Assembly: GCA_902495545.1 (NCBI GenBank)
Contig: CABUXM010000035.1
Coordinates: forward strand, 1-20,629
Direction of reading: 5' to 3'
DNA: 20,629 nucleotides
From: an uncultured Collinsella sp.
GTDB taxonomy: Bacteria; Actinomycetota; Coriobacteriia; Coriobacteriales; Coriobacteriaceae
Each line of letters begins with the position of its first letter. Within the stretch, counting starts at the first letter, position 1. The position numbers and the translations under genes are program-made. Below are positions 7,954 through 15,684 of this stretch, in pieces. The notes beneath the pieces are model-generated. The model was not told the DNA's origin and ran no database searches. It saw only the letters and a program-made list of their open reading frames with translations.

Positions 7954-9471
7954 AGAGAGGAGAGCCCCCGACAAGGTATGAGGAGGCCCGACTCGGACCG
8001 TGCTTCCTCGCGGCGCAGCACACCGCGTTCCGGTCGCGGCGGGCAGACGTTTAGCGAACGCTATATTGCCGGCGTTCCCGCCCGTATCATGCGCCCCCGT
8101 TTGATATTCATGGCCTGCCTGTTTACCTTGGTGTGCTTTGGCCTGCTGATGGTGTACTCGGCGTCTTCGGTCGAGGCGCTGCACGAGAATGGCTCGGCGA
8201 CGTTTTTTCTGTTTCGACAAGCCGCGTTTGCCGGAGTTGGCGTGCTGGCTATGGTTGCCATCGTGCGCATCTTGCCGGACAGTTGGTTTGGGGAAGACGT
8301 GCTCAGGATCTTCCTCATCGGCATGATGGGGCTACTGCTTCTGGTGTTCTTGGTGGGCAGCGGCAGCCGTGGCGCCACGCGCTGGCTCAACATCGCCGGT
8401 ATTCAGTTCCAGCCTTCCGAGTTTTTAAAGCCATTTGCCATTGCGTATTCGGCCATCATGCTCGACCGCTTCTTTTCGCCCGGTGGCAACATCAACGAAT
8501 TCCTTCGCAAGATGGGCATCTACTTGGGCATTTCGCTCTTTCTGATCTTTATCCAGCCCGATTTCGGTACTGTCCTGATCATCCTGTTGACCCTCATGTG
8601 CATGGCGTTGTTTGCGGGTCTCGACCCCAGATTTATCATCGGCGTGCTAATCTTCGGCATTCTCGTGATCGTGATTGCGCTTGTTGCAGAGCCGTACCGA
8701 ATGGTGCGTATTCAGGTTGCCTTGAACCCTTGGGCCGACGAGTATGGTGACGGCTATCAGGCCACGCTTGCCATCATGGCCTTTGCCTCGGGCGGTCTGT
8801 TCGGCCGTGGCATCGGCAACTCAACCATGAAGTACTCGTATCTGCCCGAGGCGCACAATGACTACATCCTGGCCATCATTGGCGAGGAAGTCGGTTTTGT
8901 CGGAACCGTGCTGTTCTTCTTGGTGTTTGCGATGCTGATCTATTCGGCGTTTCGCATTGCCGAGCAGGCGACCGATCGTCGGGGCGCGCTTATGGCGTCT
9001 GGCTCCGCGGTCATTCTCGCGGTGCAGTTTTTGATTAACGCGTTGGGCATCCTCAACGTGTTTCCCATGACGGGCAAACCGTTGCCGTTTATTAGCTACG
9101 GCGGTTCGTCGATTATTGTGTCGCTTATGCTCGCCGGTCTGATCCTGCGCGTTTCGTACGAGAGCGCCCGTCGCGATGAGTACGACCGTCGCCGCGAGAG
9201 CTTTGCCGTTATGGATGAGAGTACCGCCGGCGTAGCCCATGTGCGCGGTGAACGACCTTCGCGTAGCGGCTTTACCGTTCTGGATGGTTCTGCATCCGAG
9301 CCGGCAGCTCGTCCACGCCCGCGAATGGCTCCGCAAGGTCGTCCGCAGCGCCCCAGCCCTCGCAACGCGGGCGGCGGATATAATCGAATCGATTTGAACT
9401 CGGACCCGTCGGCGCGTCTGCGTACCGACGACCAGGGACCGCGTGTACGAAGGGACTACCATGACCGATAA
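7951..9471 (+). CDS. ftsW: Septal peptidoglycan glycosyltransferase FtsW (SEDS family)
   Basis: FtsW polymerises lipid II into glycan strands at the septum together with FtsI. It has the SEDS layout of about ten membrane helices. Visible motifs are MVYSASS after helix 1, SRGATRWLNIAGIQFQPSEFLKPF (the conserved W-x-x-QPSEF loop), EAHNDYILAIIGEEVGFVG, and FPMTGKPLPFISYGGSS. The region before helix 1 (about 45 residues) is basic. After the last helix there is a tail of about 100 residues rich in Arg, Pro, Ser and Asp, predicted to be disordered and longer than in most FtsW proteins. I prefer the GTG at 7951 because AGGGG (7940-7944) lies six bases ahead. A TTG at 7945 and an ATG at 7978 in the same frame are alternatives. 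The 3' end overlaps murG. Confidence 0.95.
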   Translation: MREESPRQGMRRPDSDRASSRRSTPRSGRGGQTFSERYIAGVPARIMRPRLIFMACLFTLVCFGLLMVYSASSVEALHENGSATFFLFRQAAFAGVGVLAMVAIVRILPDSWFGEDVLRIFLIGMMGLLLLVFLVGSGSRGATRWLNIAGIQFQPSEFLKPFAIAYSAIMLDRFFSPGGNINEFLRKMGIYLGISLFLIFIQPDFGTVLIILLTLMCMALFAGLDPRFIIGVLIFGILVIVIALVAEPYRMVRIQVALNPWADEYGDGYQATLAIMAFASGGLFGRGIGNSTMKYSYLPEAHNDYILAIIGEEVGFVGTVLFFLVFAMLIYSAFRIAEQATDRRGALMASGSAVILAVQFLINALGILNVFPMTGKPLPFISYGGSSIIVSLMLAGLILRVSYESARRDEYDRRRESFAVMDESTAGVAHVRGERPSRSGFTVLDGSASEPAARPRPRMAPQGRPQRPSPRNAGGGYNRIDLNSDPSARLRTDDQGPRVRRDYHDR

Positions 9472-10576
9472 AATGACCGTTGCTATTGCAGCCGGCGGCA
9501 CGGCAGGACACATCAACCCCGCGCTCGCCTTGGCCGAAGAACTGCGTGACCGTGGCCACCACGTTGTGTTCGTGGGTCAGTCGCGCAAGCTCGAGGGTCG
9601 TCTGGTCCCCGAGGCTGGGTTTGATTTTGTGCCCATTACGGTCACGGGCTTCGACCGCTCCCGTCCTTGGACGGCGCTGACCTCGCTGTGGCGTGTCAAC
9701 AAGGCCAAACGTGCGCTCGCCAGTCATTTCTCAAAGGTCGGCAAGCCCGATGCCGCCATCGGTTTTGGTGCCTATGTCGAGGTTCCGCTGCTGGGGTGGT
9801 GCAAGGGCGCGGGCGTTCCGTATCTGCTGCATGAGCAGAACTCTGTTCCGGGCCTGGCCAACAAGATGATGAACTCCCACGCCGCCCGCGTGTGCATCTC
9901 GGTGCCGGCAGCGCGTTCGGTCTTTGAGCGCGAAGGTGACCCTGACCACGTACTCATGACCGGCAACCCCGTACGTCGCTCGGTGATCGAGGGCGATCGC
10001 GCTCGCGGCCGCAAGGCACTTGGCGTTCCCGAGGACGCTACGCTGTTGCTCGTCTTTGGCGGTTCACTTGGCGCCCAGCACCTCAACGAGCGCGTGGCTT
10101 CGCTCAAAAACGAGCTGCTTTCGCGCAAGAACCTCTATGTGTTGCATTCGACGGGTGCCGACGGCTTTGAGGAGACCGAGCGCGCTTTGGCGCTGACGCC
10201 CGAGGAGGCGAAGCGTTACCGCGTCCAGCCTTACATCGACAACATGGGCGATATGCTGGCTGCTGCCGATTTGGTGCTCTCGCGTTCGGGTGCATCGAGC
10301 GTGGCCGAGATCGCTGCGCTCGCCGTGCCCTCGGTGCTCGTGCCGTATCCGCATGCGACGGCCGACCACCAAACCACCAATGCCCGTTATCTGGTCGACG
10401 CCGGGGCCGGTGTGCTCTGCGCCGATGCCGATATCGACGGTTCTGCCTTTGCCGATGAACTGCTGCACCTGGTCGATGACGCGGCGGCGCGCGACGCCAT
10501 GCGTCAGGCGGCGCGTGGTCTGGCTCAGGATAGGGCCGCCGCTCTTCTGGCCGATGCGGTAGAGGGTTTGCGTTAG
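9461..10576 (+). CDS. murG: UDP-GlcNAc--lipid I N-acetylglucosaminyltransferase MurG
   Basis: MurG adds GlcNAc to lipid I at the cytoplasmic face of the membrane, completing lipid II. It is a GT-B glycosyltransferase of 371 residues. Visible features are the N-terminal glycine loop GGTAGHINPALALAEEL (12-28), FGAYVEVPLL, and the family segment LLHEQNSVPGLANK. MTGNPVRRSV follows, then the UDP-GlcNAc site motifs LVFGGSLGAQHLN and SRSGASSVAEIAALAVPSVLVPYP, and ATADHQTTNARYL. I chose the ATG at 9461 because GAAGGGA (9449-9455) is five bases ahead. An upstream in-frame GTG at 9443 and a later ATG at 9473 are less likely. The start lies inside the ftsW coding end (11-nt overlap), which implies coupling of the two translations. 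Confidence 0.96.
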   Translation: MTDKMTVAIAAGGTAGHINPALALAEELRDRGHHVVFVGQSRKLEGRLVPEAGFDFVPITVTGFDRSRPWTALTSLWRVNKAKRALASHFSKVGKPDAAIGFGAYVEVPLLGWCKGAGVPYLLHEQNSVPGLANKMMNSHAARVCISVPAARSVFEREGDPDHVLMTGNPVRRSVIEGDRARGRKALGVPEDATLLLVFGGSLGAQHLNERVASLKNELLSRKNLYVLHSTGADGFEETERALALTPEEAKRYRVQPYIDNMGDMLAAADLVLSRSGASSVAEIAALAVPSVLVPYPHATADHQTTNARYLVDAGAGVLCADADIDGSAFADELLHLVDDAAARDAMRQAARGLAQDRAAALLADAVEGLR

Positions 10577-10626
10577 TTAGACGGGATATCGTCGGTCGCC
10601 CTCGCGCTGATGCGGTAGGTGCGGTA
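10553..10626 (+). repeat. Short direct repeats before murC
   Basis: GATGCGGTAG occurs at 10553-10562 (end of murG) and again at 10609-10618. A third partial copy, TGCGGTA, is at 10620-10626, nine bases after the second. The spacer also contains TACAG twice, at 10625-10629 and in the following GTTACAGG. The repeats are exact, but their role is unknown. A binding site for a regulator of murC, or chance, are both possible. No clear -35/-10 pair was found around them. Confidence 0.3.
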
Positions 10627-10673
10627 CAGTTAACGGGTTACAGGCAGTGTTTACGCAAGGAGTACACGAGCAC

Positions 10674-12092
10674 ATGGCTGATTCCCAGACTGCAACCTCC
10701 GCGCCCGAGTTTAAGAGCGCCCACTTTATCGGTATCGGCGGCGCCGGCATGAGCGGCATCGCCCTCGTTCTTCACGAGCGCGGTTATGCCGTTACCGGCT
10801 CCGACCTTAAGACGTCACGTTATATCCGCCAGCTTACCCGCGCTGGTGTGAAGGTGCATGTGGGCCATGAGGCCGCCACGATCGACGAGGTCAAGCCCGA
10901 CGTGGTTGTTGTCTCCACCGCTATTCCGGAGTCCAACCCTGAACTCGTGCGCGCTCGCGAGCTTGGTATTCCCGTGTGGCCCCGTGCCAAGATGCTCTCT
11001 GCTTTGGGCCACGGCTACACCACCGTCGCTGTTGCCGGCACGCATGGCAAGACCACCACGTCTTCGATGTGCGCCACCATGCTCGACCGCATGGGTCTGG
11101 ATCCGAGCTTCTTGATCGGTGGCATCGTCGAGGGCTATGACACGAACGGCAAGAACGGCTCGGGCGACTACTTTGTCGCCGAGGCCGACGAGTCCGACAG
11201 CTCCTTCCTGTTCCTGAACCCCAACGTGGTCATCGTGACCAACGTCGAGGCCGACCACCTCGATCACTACTCGGGTATCGAGGAGATCGAGGCAACTTTC
11301 GCCAAATTCATGAGCCTGGTGGGCGAGGACGGCACCGTCATCGTCTGCGGCGAGGACCCGCATCTGGTCGAGCTCGCCAAGTCGACGGGTCGTCACGTGC
11401 TTTCCTACGGCTTTGCCGAGAGCAACGACATCGTCTGCATGCACCCGGATGTCAAGGGTATCCAGAGTGACTTTATCGTTCGCTTTGAGGACGGCACTGA
11501 GCACGCTGTGGAGATCAAGAGCAATCCCGGTCGCCACAACATGCTCAACGCCACGGCGGTGCTCACCGTCGCCCATGTCCTGGGCCTTGACATCGACGCC
11601 GCCGCCAAGGCGCTCTCGAGCTTTGAGGGCGTCCGCCGTCGCTTTACCCACGTGGGCGATATCGATGGCATCACCGTGGTCGATGATTACGGCCATCACC
11701 CCACCGAGATCAAGGCGACGCTTGCTGCCGCTTCGTCGCTGGGCTACAAGCACGTCGACGTCGTGTTCCAGCCGCACCGCTATTCGCGCCTGCAGGCCCT
11801 GTGCGACGACTTTGCCGATGCATTTGCCAATGCCGATAAACTGCTGCTGATTGATGTGTTCTCGGCTGGCGAGATGCCCATTCCGGGTGTCACCTCTAAG
11901 ATGCTCGCCGATACCGTGCGCGCCAAGCATCCTGGCAAGGAGGTCGTGTACTGCTCCAGCCGTCTTGAGCTCAATCAGGAGCTCGAGCAGATGGTGGGCG
12001 AGGGCGACCTGCTGCTCACTATGGGTGCCGGTGACGTTACGACCGTCGGCCCCGAGTTTATCGAGTATCTGACTGCCAAGAAAGACGCTTAA
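10674..12092 (+). CDS. murC: UDP-N-acetylmuramate--L-alanine ligase MurC
   Basis: MurC is the first Mur ligase, adding L-Ala to UDP-MurNAc in the cytoplasm. Visible motifs are the UDP-binding glycine-rich loop GIGGAGMSG (20-28), the ATP loop AGTHGKTTTSS with Lys126, EADESDSSFLFLNP, TNVEADHLDHY, NMLNATAV, VVDDYGHHPTEIKATL and FQPHRYSRL. These HGKT, DYGHHPTE and QPHRYSR signatures separate MurC from the other ligases. The length is 472 residues from the chosen start. The ATG at 10674 is preceded by AAGGAG at 10657-10662 (spacing 11). A GTG at 10647 in the same frame would lie upstream of that site and is rejected. The 97-nt spacer after murG is the largest between ftsW and ftsQ, so an internal promoter is possible but not demonstrated. 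Confidence 0.97.
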   Translation: MADSQTATSAPEFKSAHFIGIGGAGMSGIALVLHERGYAVTGSDLKTSRYIRQLTRAGVKVHVGHEAATIDEVKPDVVVVSTAIPESNPELVRARELGIPVWPRAKMLSALGHGYTTVAVAGTHGKTTTSSMCATMLDRMGLDPSFLIGGIVEGYDTNGKNGSGDYFVAEADESDSSFLFLNPNVVIVTNVEADHLDHYSGIEEIEATFAKFMSLVGEDGTVIVCGEDPHLVELAKSTGRHVLSYGFAESNDIVCMHPDVKGIQSDFIVRFEDGTEHAVEIKSNPGRHNMLNATAVLTVAHVLGLDIDAAAKALSSFEGVRRRFTHVGDIDGITVVDDYGHHPTEIKATLAAASSLGYKHVDVVFQPHRYSRLQALCDDFADAFANADKLLLIDVFSAGEMPIPGVTSKMLADTVRAKHPGKEVVYCSSRLELNQELEQMVGEGDLLLTMGAGDVTTVGPEFIEYLTAKKDA

Positions 12093-12097
12093 GTCTA

Positions 12098-13009
12098 ATG
12101 GGTCTGTTTAACGCCGTCATGGCGCTTTCGGGCATGATCGACACGGATGTGATCGAGGACGAGCGCCTTGCGCGTCATACGAGCTATCGTATCGGCGGCA
12201 AGGCCGACCTCTTTGTGACGTGTCATAGCTATCATGCCCTCCGCCGCGCCGTGGCGGTGCTCGATCGCGAGCAGGTGCCGTGGGTCATCATCGGCAAGGG
12301 CTCCAATCTGCTGGTTGCCGATGGCGGTTATCGCGGTGCCGTCATTTCGCTCGGACGTGAGTTTCAGCGCACGGTTGTTGCCGATGACGGTTGTACGCTG
12401 ACGGTCGGTGCGGGCGTGATGTTTGCGCGCCTGGTCAACGATGCCCTGTCGCGTAGCCTCTCGGGCCTTGAGTTTGCCGTTGGCATCCCTGGTTCGGTCG
12501 GCGGTGCGATATCTATGAATGCCGGCACACGGACCGAGTGGATTGGCTCGCTGGTTGAGGATGTCGTAACGTTTGACCCGGCATCCGGTATCAAGCATTA
12601 TGCGGGGTCCGAGATCACTTGGGGCTACCGCGAATGTAGCCTTCCCCGCAATGAGATCATCCTCGAGTGCGTGCTCAAGCTTAAACCGGCGCCCAAGGCC
12701 GACATTCGCGAGCGCATGGAGCGGTACCTGACGAGGCGCAAGCGTACGCAGCCCATGGGTCGCGCATCCTGCGGGTCGGTCTTTCGCAATCCGCCCGATG
12801 CGAGTGTGGGCAAGCTTATCGAGGATTGTGGATTAAAGGGTTTTTCAATTGGCGGCGCGGAAGTTTCGCCCGTTCACGCTAATTTTATCGTTAATAACGG
12901 AACTGCCTCGGCCGATGACGTTGCCGCGGTTATCAGACATGTGCACGGAAAGGTGAGGGAGGCGTATGGCATCGAGCTCAGACCGGAAGTTAAATTCCTC
13001 GGCTTCTAG
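12098..13009 (+). CDS. murB: UDP-N-acetylenolpyruvoylglucosamine reductase MurB (type II)
   Basis: MurB is the FAD enzyme that reduces UDP-GlcNAc-enolpyruvate to UDP-MurNAc with NADPH. FAD-domain motifs are HTSYRIGGKADLFV, IGKGSNLLVADGGYRGAVI, and AVGIPGSVGGAISMNAG. The C-terminal domain has RRKRTQPMGRASCGSVFRNP, with Ser227 as the probable proton donor, then GFSIGGAEVSPVHANFIVN. ELRPEVKFLG at the end carries the probable catalytic Glu297. The length of 303 residues and lack of the extra loop of the E. coli enzyme place it in type II. The start at 12098 is 5 nt after murC and has no good Shine-Dalgarno, so it probably depends on murC translation. ATG 12119 or 12134 are possible later starts. 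Its 3' end overlaps ftsQ by 44 nt. Confidence 0.95.
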   Translation: MGLFNAVMALSGMIDTDVIEDERLARHTSYRIGGKADLFVTCHSYHALRRAVAVLDREQVPWVIIGKGSNLLVADGGYRGAVISLGREFQRTVVADDGCTLTVGAGVMFARLVNDALSRSLSGLEFAVGIPGSVGGAISMNAGTRTEWIGSLVEDVVTFDPASGIKHYAGSEITWGYRECSLPRNEIILECVLKLKPAPKADIRERMERYLTRRKRTQPMGRASCGSVFRNPPDASVGKLIEDCGLKGFSIGGAEVSPVHANFIVNNGTASADDVAAVIRHVHGKVREAYGIELRPEVKFLGF

Positions 13010-14222
13010 AGCATCGAAACCCACCTTCCGCCGCGCCGGAGGGCGTTCCGGCGCGCCTGCCAAACCTCAACGCAATACCGTCGCGCATTCTAAGTCTGTC
13101 GGGCATGCTCGACAGACCAGTCGTCCGGTCGTCGGCTCGCAGCTCGGTAATCGTCCGGCCGCAAAAAAGTCCTCGCGTCCCTCGGTGACGTCAAAGCCTG
13201 TTATGGGCGCCAAACCTGCCCGTCCCATGGCAATTCCTAAGCCCTCGACGGGAACTAAAGCGCCGCGTCCAGGTCGCACGCTGGGCGCATCGAAACCGCG
13301 CTCGCTGACATCGGTCCCGGTTACCGTCAAGAAGCCTTCGGGTAAAAAAAGCGTCAACCCGTTGTCTTCACTTGGGGCGATGGTAAATAAAACATCAGAC
13401 GCCGCTTCTGTCGTTACAGGCAAAGGCAAAATCGTGGGCGGCGTTCTGGCCGTCTTGGCCGTGCTCGTCGTCGTTGCCATCGTGGTGATTAACTCTGGAT
13501 TGTTTACCGCCACTGATATTCAGATTCAAGGCAGCGAGCATGTGACGAAGCACGATGCTATCCAGCTGATCGATTTGCCCGAGGGAACGTCGCTTTTTAA
13601 CGTCGATCCCGACCAGATTACCGAGGATCTCAAGCAGAACCCGTGGGTCTCGGGCGTGGATGTCCAGCGTCAGTTCCCGCATACGCTCATCATTACGCCT
13701 ATGGAGCGCAAGGTCATCGCAATTGCCTATATCAGCTCCGATGACCTTGCCTGGGCCATCGGGGATGATGACACCTGGATCGCCCCACTGTCGACGTCGG
13801 TCGAAGTGGACGACCAGGGCAACGTCATCACGACAGGGCAGGGCTCAAATACCTTGACCGGAATCGATGCCGCGCTGGCGCTCGCTAAGCATTATGGCGC
13901 GGTGCTGTTGACTGATGTCTCGGCGGATGTCGCTCCGGTTTCCGGCCAGGCGGTGAACTCCAAAGCCGTTAAGGCCGGCCTGGATTATGTGCGTGGTTTT
14001 TCGAGCGAGTTCTTGGGACAAGTCAAGGATATTTCCACGCCTTCGGTCGAAGCCATCTCGGCAAACCTCAATAACGGCATTGAGGTGTCGCTGGGCGATT
14101 CGAACGATATCGCCAAGAAAGAACGCGTAGTCACCAAGTTGCTTTCGCAGGTAGAGGGCGTAACGTATATCAATGTGCGCTCTCCGGGCAACTACACATT
14201 TAGGAATGCTCCGACCTCGTAG
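12966..14222 (+). CDS. ftsQ: Cell division protein FtsQ/DivIB with long basic N-terminal tail
   Basis: FtsQ (DivIB) is a bitopic divisome scaffold whose extracellular POTRA domain connects FtsL/FtsB to the synthase. Its place between murB and ftsZ is canonical. The protein has 418 residues. Residues 1 to about 152 are a basic, Lys/Arg/Ser/Pro/Ala-rich cytoplasmic tail with recurring short blocks such as SRP, KPVMGAKPARP and PKPSTG. The membrane helix is at about 156-177, followed by a POTRA domain from about 180. That domain starts FTATDIQIQGSEHVTKHDAI and includes LPEGTSLFNVDPDQI and NPWVSGVDVQRQFPHTLIITPMERK. The start follows AGGGAGG (12956-12962) only three bases away and lies inside murB. 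The first in-frame ATG after it (Met80, at 13203) would remove half the tail, so the exact length of the tail is open. Confidence 0.9.
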   Translation: MASSSDRKLNSSASRASKPTFRRAGGRSGAPAKPQRNTVAHSKSVGHARQTSRPVVGSQLGNRPAAKKSSRPSVTSKPVMGAKPARPMAIPKPSTGTKAPRPGRTLGASKPRSLTSVPVTVKKPSGKKSVNPLSSLGAMVNKTSDAASVVTGKGKIVGGVLAVLAVLVVVAIVVINSGLFTATDIQIQGSEHVTKHDAIQLIDLPEGTSLFNVDPDQITEDLKQNPWVSGVDVQRQFPHTLIITPMERKVIAIAYISSDDLAWAIGDDDTWIAPLSTSVEVDDQGNVITTGQGSNTLTGIDAALALAKHYGAVLLTDVSADVAPVSGQAVNSKAVKAGLDYVRGFSSEFLGQVKDISTPSVEAISANLNNGIEVSLGDSNDIAKKERVVTKLLSQVEGVTYINVRSPGNYTFRNAPTS

Positions 14223-14421
14223 CGCTGGTTGTTACTTTGTTGAGGGGCCATACCACGCCGTTTATCTGGTTTGTTTGGTTTTCACGGTCAATTATTTGAC
14301 TGATACGTTCATAATGTGCAAACATAATACGGTTTACCTTTGCATTTACTTTCAACCTGAAGGTTAATGTGCGCAGGGGTCGACCCATGCTATGGCTATA
14401 ACCTTTGTTCGGAGGACCGAC
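14223..14421 (+). promoter_or_regulatory. ftsZ leader with dyads and direct repeats
   Basis: This 199-nt stretch is much more AT-rich than its surroundings. It contains: GTCAA-TTAT-TTGAC, a perfect 5-bp dyad at 14287-14300 that extends to 14285-14302 with one G-T pair; CATAAT twice, at 14310-14315 and 14323-14328; TTTAC twice, at 14333-14337 and 14345-14349; the dyad AACCT-GA-AGGTT at 14354-14365; and the 10-bp palindrome GGGTCGACCC at 14377-14386. TTGACT (14296-14301) could be a -35, but the CATAAT boxes are 8 and 21 bases away, so no standard promoter spacing is met. It most probably holds the ftsZ promoter and operator sites; individual assignments are uncertain. I see no terminator after ftsQ. 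Confidence 0.5.
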
Positions 14422-14424
14422 ATG
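14411..14424 (+). promoter_or_regulatory. Ribosome site deciding the ftsZ start
   Basis: GGAGG at 14411-14415 lies six bases before ATG 14422. The in-frame ATG at 14392 lies upstream of this site and has no Shine-Dalgarno of its own. The resulting N-terminus, MHETEINNYLAVIKVVGVGG, matches the short N-terminus of typical FtsZ. Confidence 0.85.
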
Positions 14425-15576
14425 CACGAGACAGAGATCAACAACTACCTTGCCGTCATTAAGGTGGTCGGCGTCGGCGGCGGCGGTACCAACGCGGTCA
14501 ATCGAATGATCGAAGAGGGCATCCGCGGCGTCGAGTTTGTTGCCATCAACACCGATGCTCAGGCACTCGCGATCTCTGATGCCGATATCAAGGTGCACAT
14601 CGGCACCGACCTTACCCGCGGCCTGGGCGCCGGCGCCAACCCCGAGGTTGGCCGCAAGGCTGCCGATGAGTCCCGCGACGACATTGCCGAGGCGCTTGCT
14701 GGTGCCGACATGGTGTTCATCACCTGCGGCGAGGGCGGTGGCACCGGTACCGGCGCTGCTCCCATCGTTGCCGATATCGCGATGAACGAGGTCGGTGCAC
14801 TGACCGTCGCCGTCGTGACCAAGCCCTTCACCTTCGAGGGCCGCAAGCGCAAGAAGAGCGCCGAGGAGGGCATTAAGACCCTCTCCGATTGCGTCGACAC
14901 CATGATTGTCATCCCTAACGATAAGCTGCTCGACATCGCCGAGAAGAAGACCACCATGCTCGAGGCCTTCGCGATTGCCGATGGCGTCCTTTCCCAGGGC
15001 ACCCAGGGCATCACCGACCTCATCACCGTCCCCGGTATCATCAACCTGGACTTCGCCGATGTTAAGACCATCATGAAGCAGGCCGGTACCGCCATGATGG
15101 GTATCGGTACCTCTTCTGGGGATACCCGTGCCGTCGACGCAGCCCAGCAGGCCATCTCCAGCCCGCTGCTCGAGAGCTCCATCGATGGTGCCACACGCGT
15201 GCTGCTCTCCATCGCCGGTTCCAAGGACCTGGGCATCCAGGAGATCAGCGACGCCGCCGACGTTGTCGCCAACGCCGTCGACCCCGAGGCCAACATCATC
15301 TTCGGTACCGTTGTCGACGAGTCCCTGGGCGATCAGGTGCGTATCACCGTCATCGCTACGGGCTTCTCCGACTCCAACGTCAACCGTCAGGACGAGCTCT
15401 TTGCCGCTCAGCAGTCTCAGAGCAAGGCCGCTGCTTCCGCTGAGCCGCAGCGCACCGCTCCGGCCACCAGCCCGGCTCAGGCCGCTCCGACCCGCAACGT
15501 CGGTGGCACCGAGCTTCCTAACTTCGGCAACGATCAGTTCGAGCTTCCCGACTTCCTGAAGCGCGGCAGCTTCTAA
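14422..15576 (+). CDS. ftsZ: Cell division GTPase FtsZ
   Basis: FtsZ polymerises into the cytoplasmic Z-ring that organises septation. The 384-residue sequence shows the N-terminal GVGGGGTNAVNRM loop (17-29) and the tubulin signature GGGTGTG at 105-111 within ITCGEGGGTGTGAAP. The T7 loop is NLDFADV at 208-214; its Asp210 and Asp213 complete the GTPase site of the next subunit. The globular core ends near VIATGF. After it comes a short Gln/Ala/Ser/Pro-rich linker of roughly 50 residues and the C-terminal peptide ELPDFLKRGSF, the docking site for partner proteins. The Glu before GGGTGTG is the form usual in Actinobacteria. No ftsA, sepF or other Z-ring anchor is next to it. It is followed by a strong terminator. 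Confidence 0.98.
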   Translation: MHETEINNYLAVIKVVGVGGGGTNAVNRMIEEGIRGVEFVAINTDAQALAISDADIKVHIGTDLTRGLGAGANPEVGRKAADESRDDIAEALAGADMVFITCGEGGGTGTGAAPIVADIAMNEVGALTVAVVTKPFTFEGRKRKKSAEEGIKTLSDCVDTMIVIPNDKLLDIAEKKTTMLEAFAIADGVLSQGTQGITDLITVPGIINLDFADVKTIMKQAGTAMMGIGTSSGDTRAVDAAQQAISSPLLESSIDGATRVLLSIAGSKDLGIQEISDAADVVANAVDPEANIIFGTVVDESLGDQVRITVIATGFSDSNVNRQDELFAAQQSQSKAAASAEPQRTAPATSPAQAAPTRNVGGTELPNFGNDQFELPDFLKRGSF

Positions 15577-15601
15577 GTCGTTCTTTGCATTGTTGTGCAC
15601 A

Positions 15602-15634
15602 GGGGCGTGTCCGTATGGACGCGCCCTTTTATTT
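15602..15634 (+). terminator. Intrinsic terminator after ftsZ
   Basis: A 10-bp stem pairs GGGCGTGTCC (15603-15612) with GGACGCGCCC (15617-15626) around a GTAT loop, with a single G-T wobble. TTTTATTT follows directly (15627-15634). It begins 27 nt after the ftsZ stop. This is a textbook Rho-independent terminator that separates the dcw cluster from the pgeF-pst genes. Confidence 0.92.
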
Positions 15635-15662
15635 CGACTTTGTAAACTAGAACCTCCAATCT

Positions 15663-15684
15663 CTTTACGTTCCCTTTACGATTG
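15663..15684 (+). promoter_or_regulatory. Candidate PHO box (two 11-bp tandem units)
   Basis: CTTTACG occurs at 15663-15669 and again exactly 11 bases later at 15674-15680, giving the units CTTTACGTTCC and CTTTACGATTG. Phosphate-response regulators of the PhoB/PhoP family bind tandem 11-bp units: the actinobacterial unit is GTTCACC-like and the Bacillus one is TTAACA with five-base gaps, so a TTnAC core fits both. A possible -10, TATCCT, is at 15701-15706. The only operon downstream is pgeF-pstSCAB-phoU, the classical target of this regulation. The 11-bp repeat is seen directly; the function is inferred. Confidence 0.5.

Noticed and set aside
14296..14328. TTGACT plus CATAAT as a sigma-70-type promoter for ftsZ
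   Set aside because: The two CATAAT boxes are 8 and 21 bases from TTGACT, outside the 16-19 base range, so I do not call it a promoter even though each box looks plausible alone.
14332..14350. TTTAC repeats in the ftsZ leader as a second PHO box
   Set aside because: The two copies are 12 rather than 11 bases apart and their flanks differ, so they do not fit the tandem 11-bp unit as the pgeF copy does.
14392..14421. ATG at 14392 as the ftsZ start
   Set aside because: It precedes the GGAGG at 14411-14415 and would add ten residues not expected at the FtsZ N-terminus.
14200..15600. A 466-codon minus-strand open frame opposite ftsZ
   Set aside because: It is antisense to the highly conserved ftsZ, shows a Gly/Asp/Val-rich composition typical of a codon-position shadow, and has no domain I recognise.
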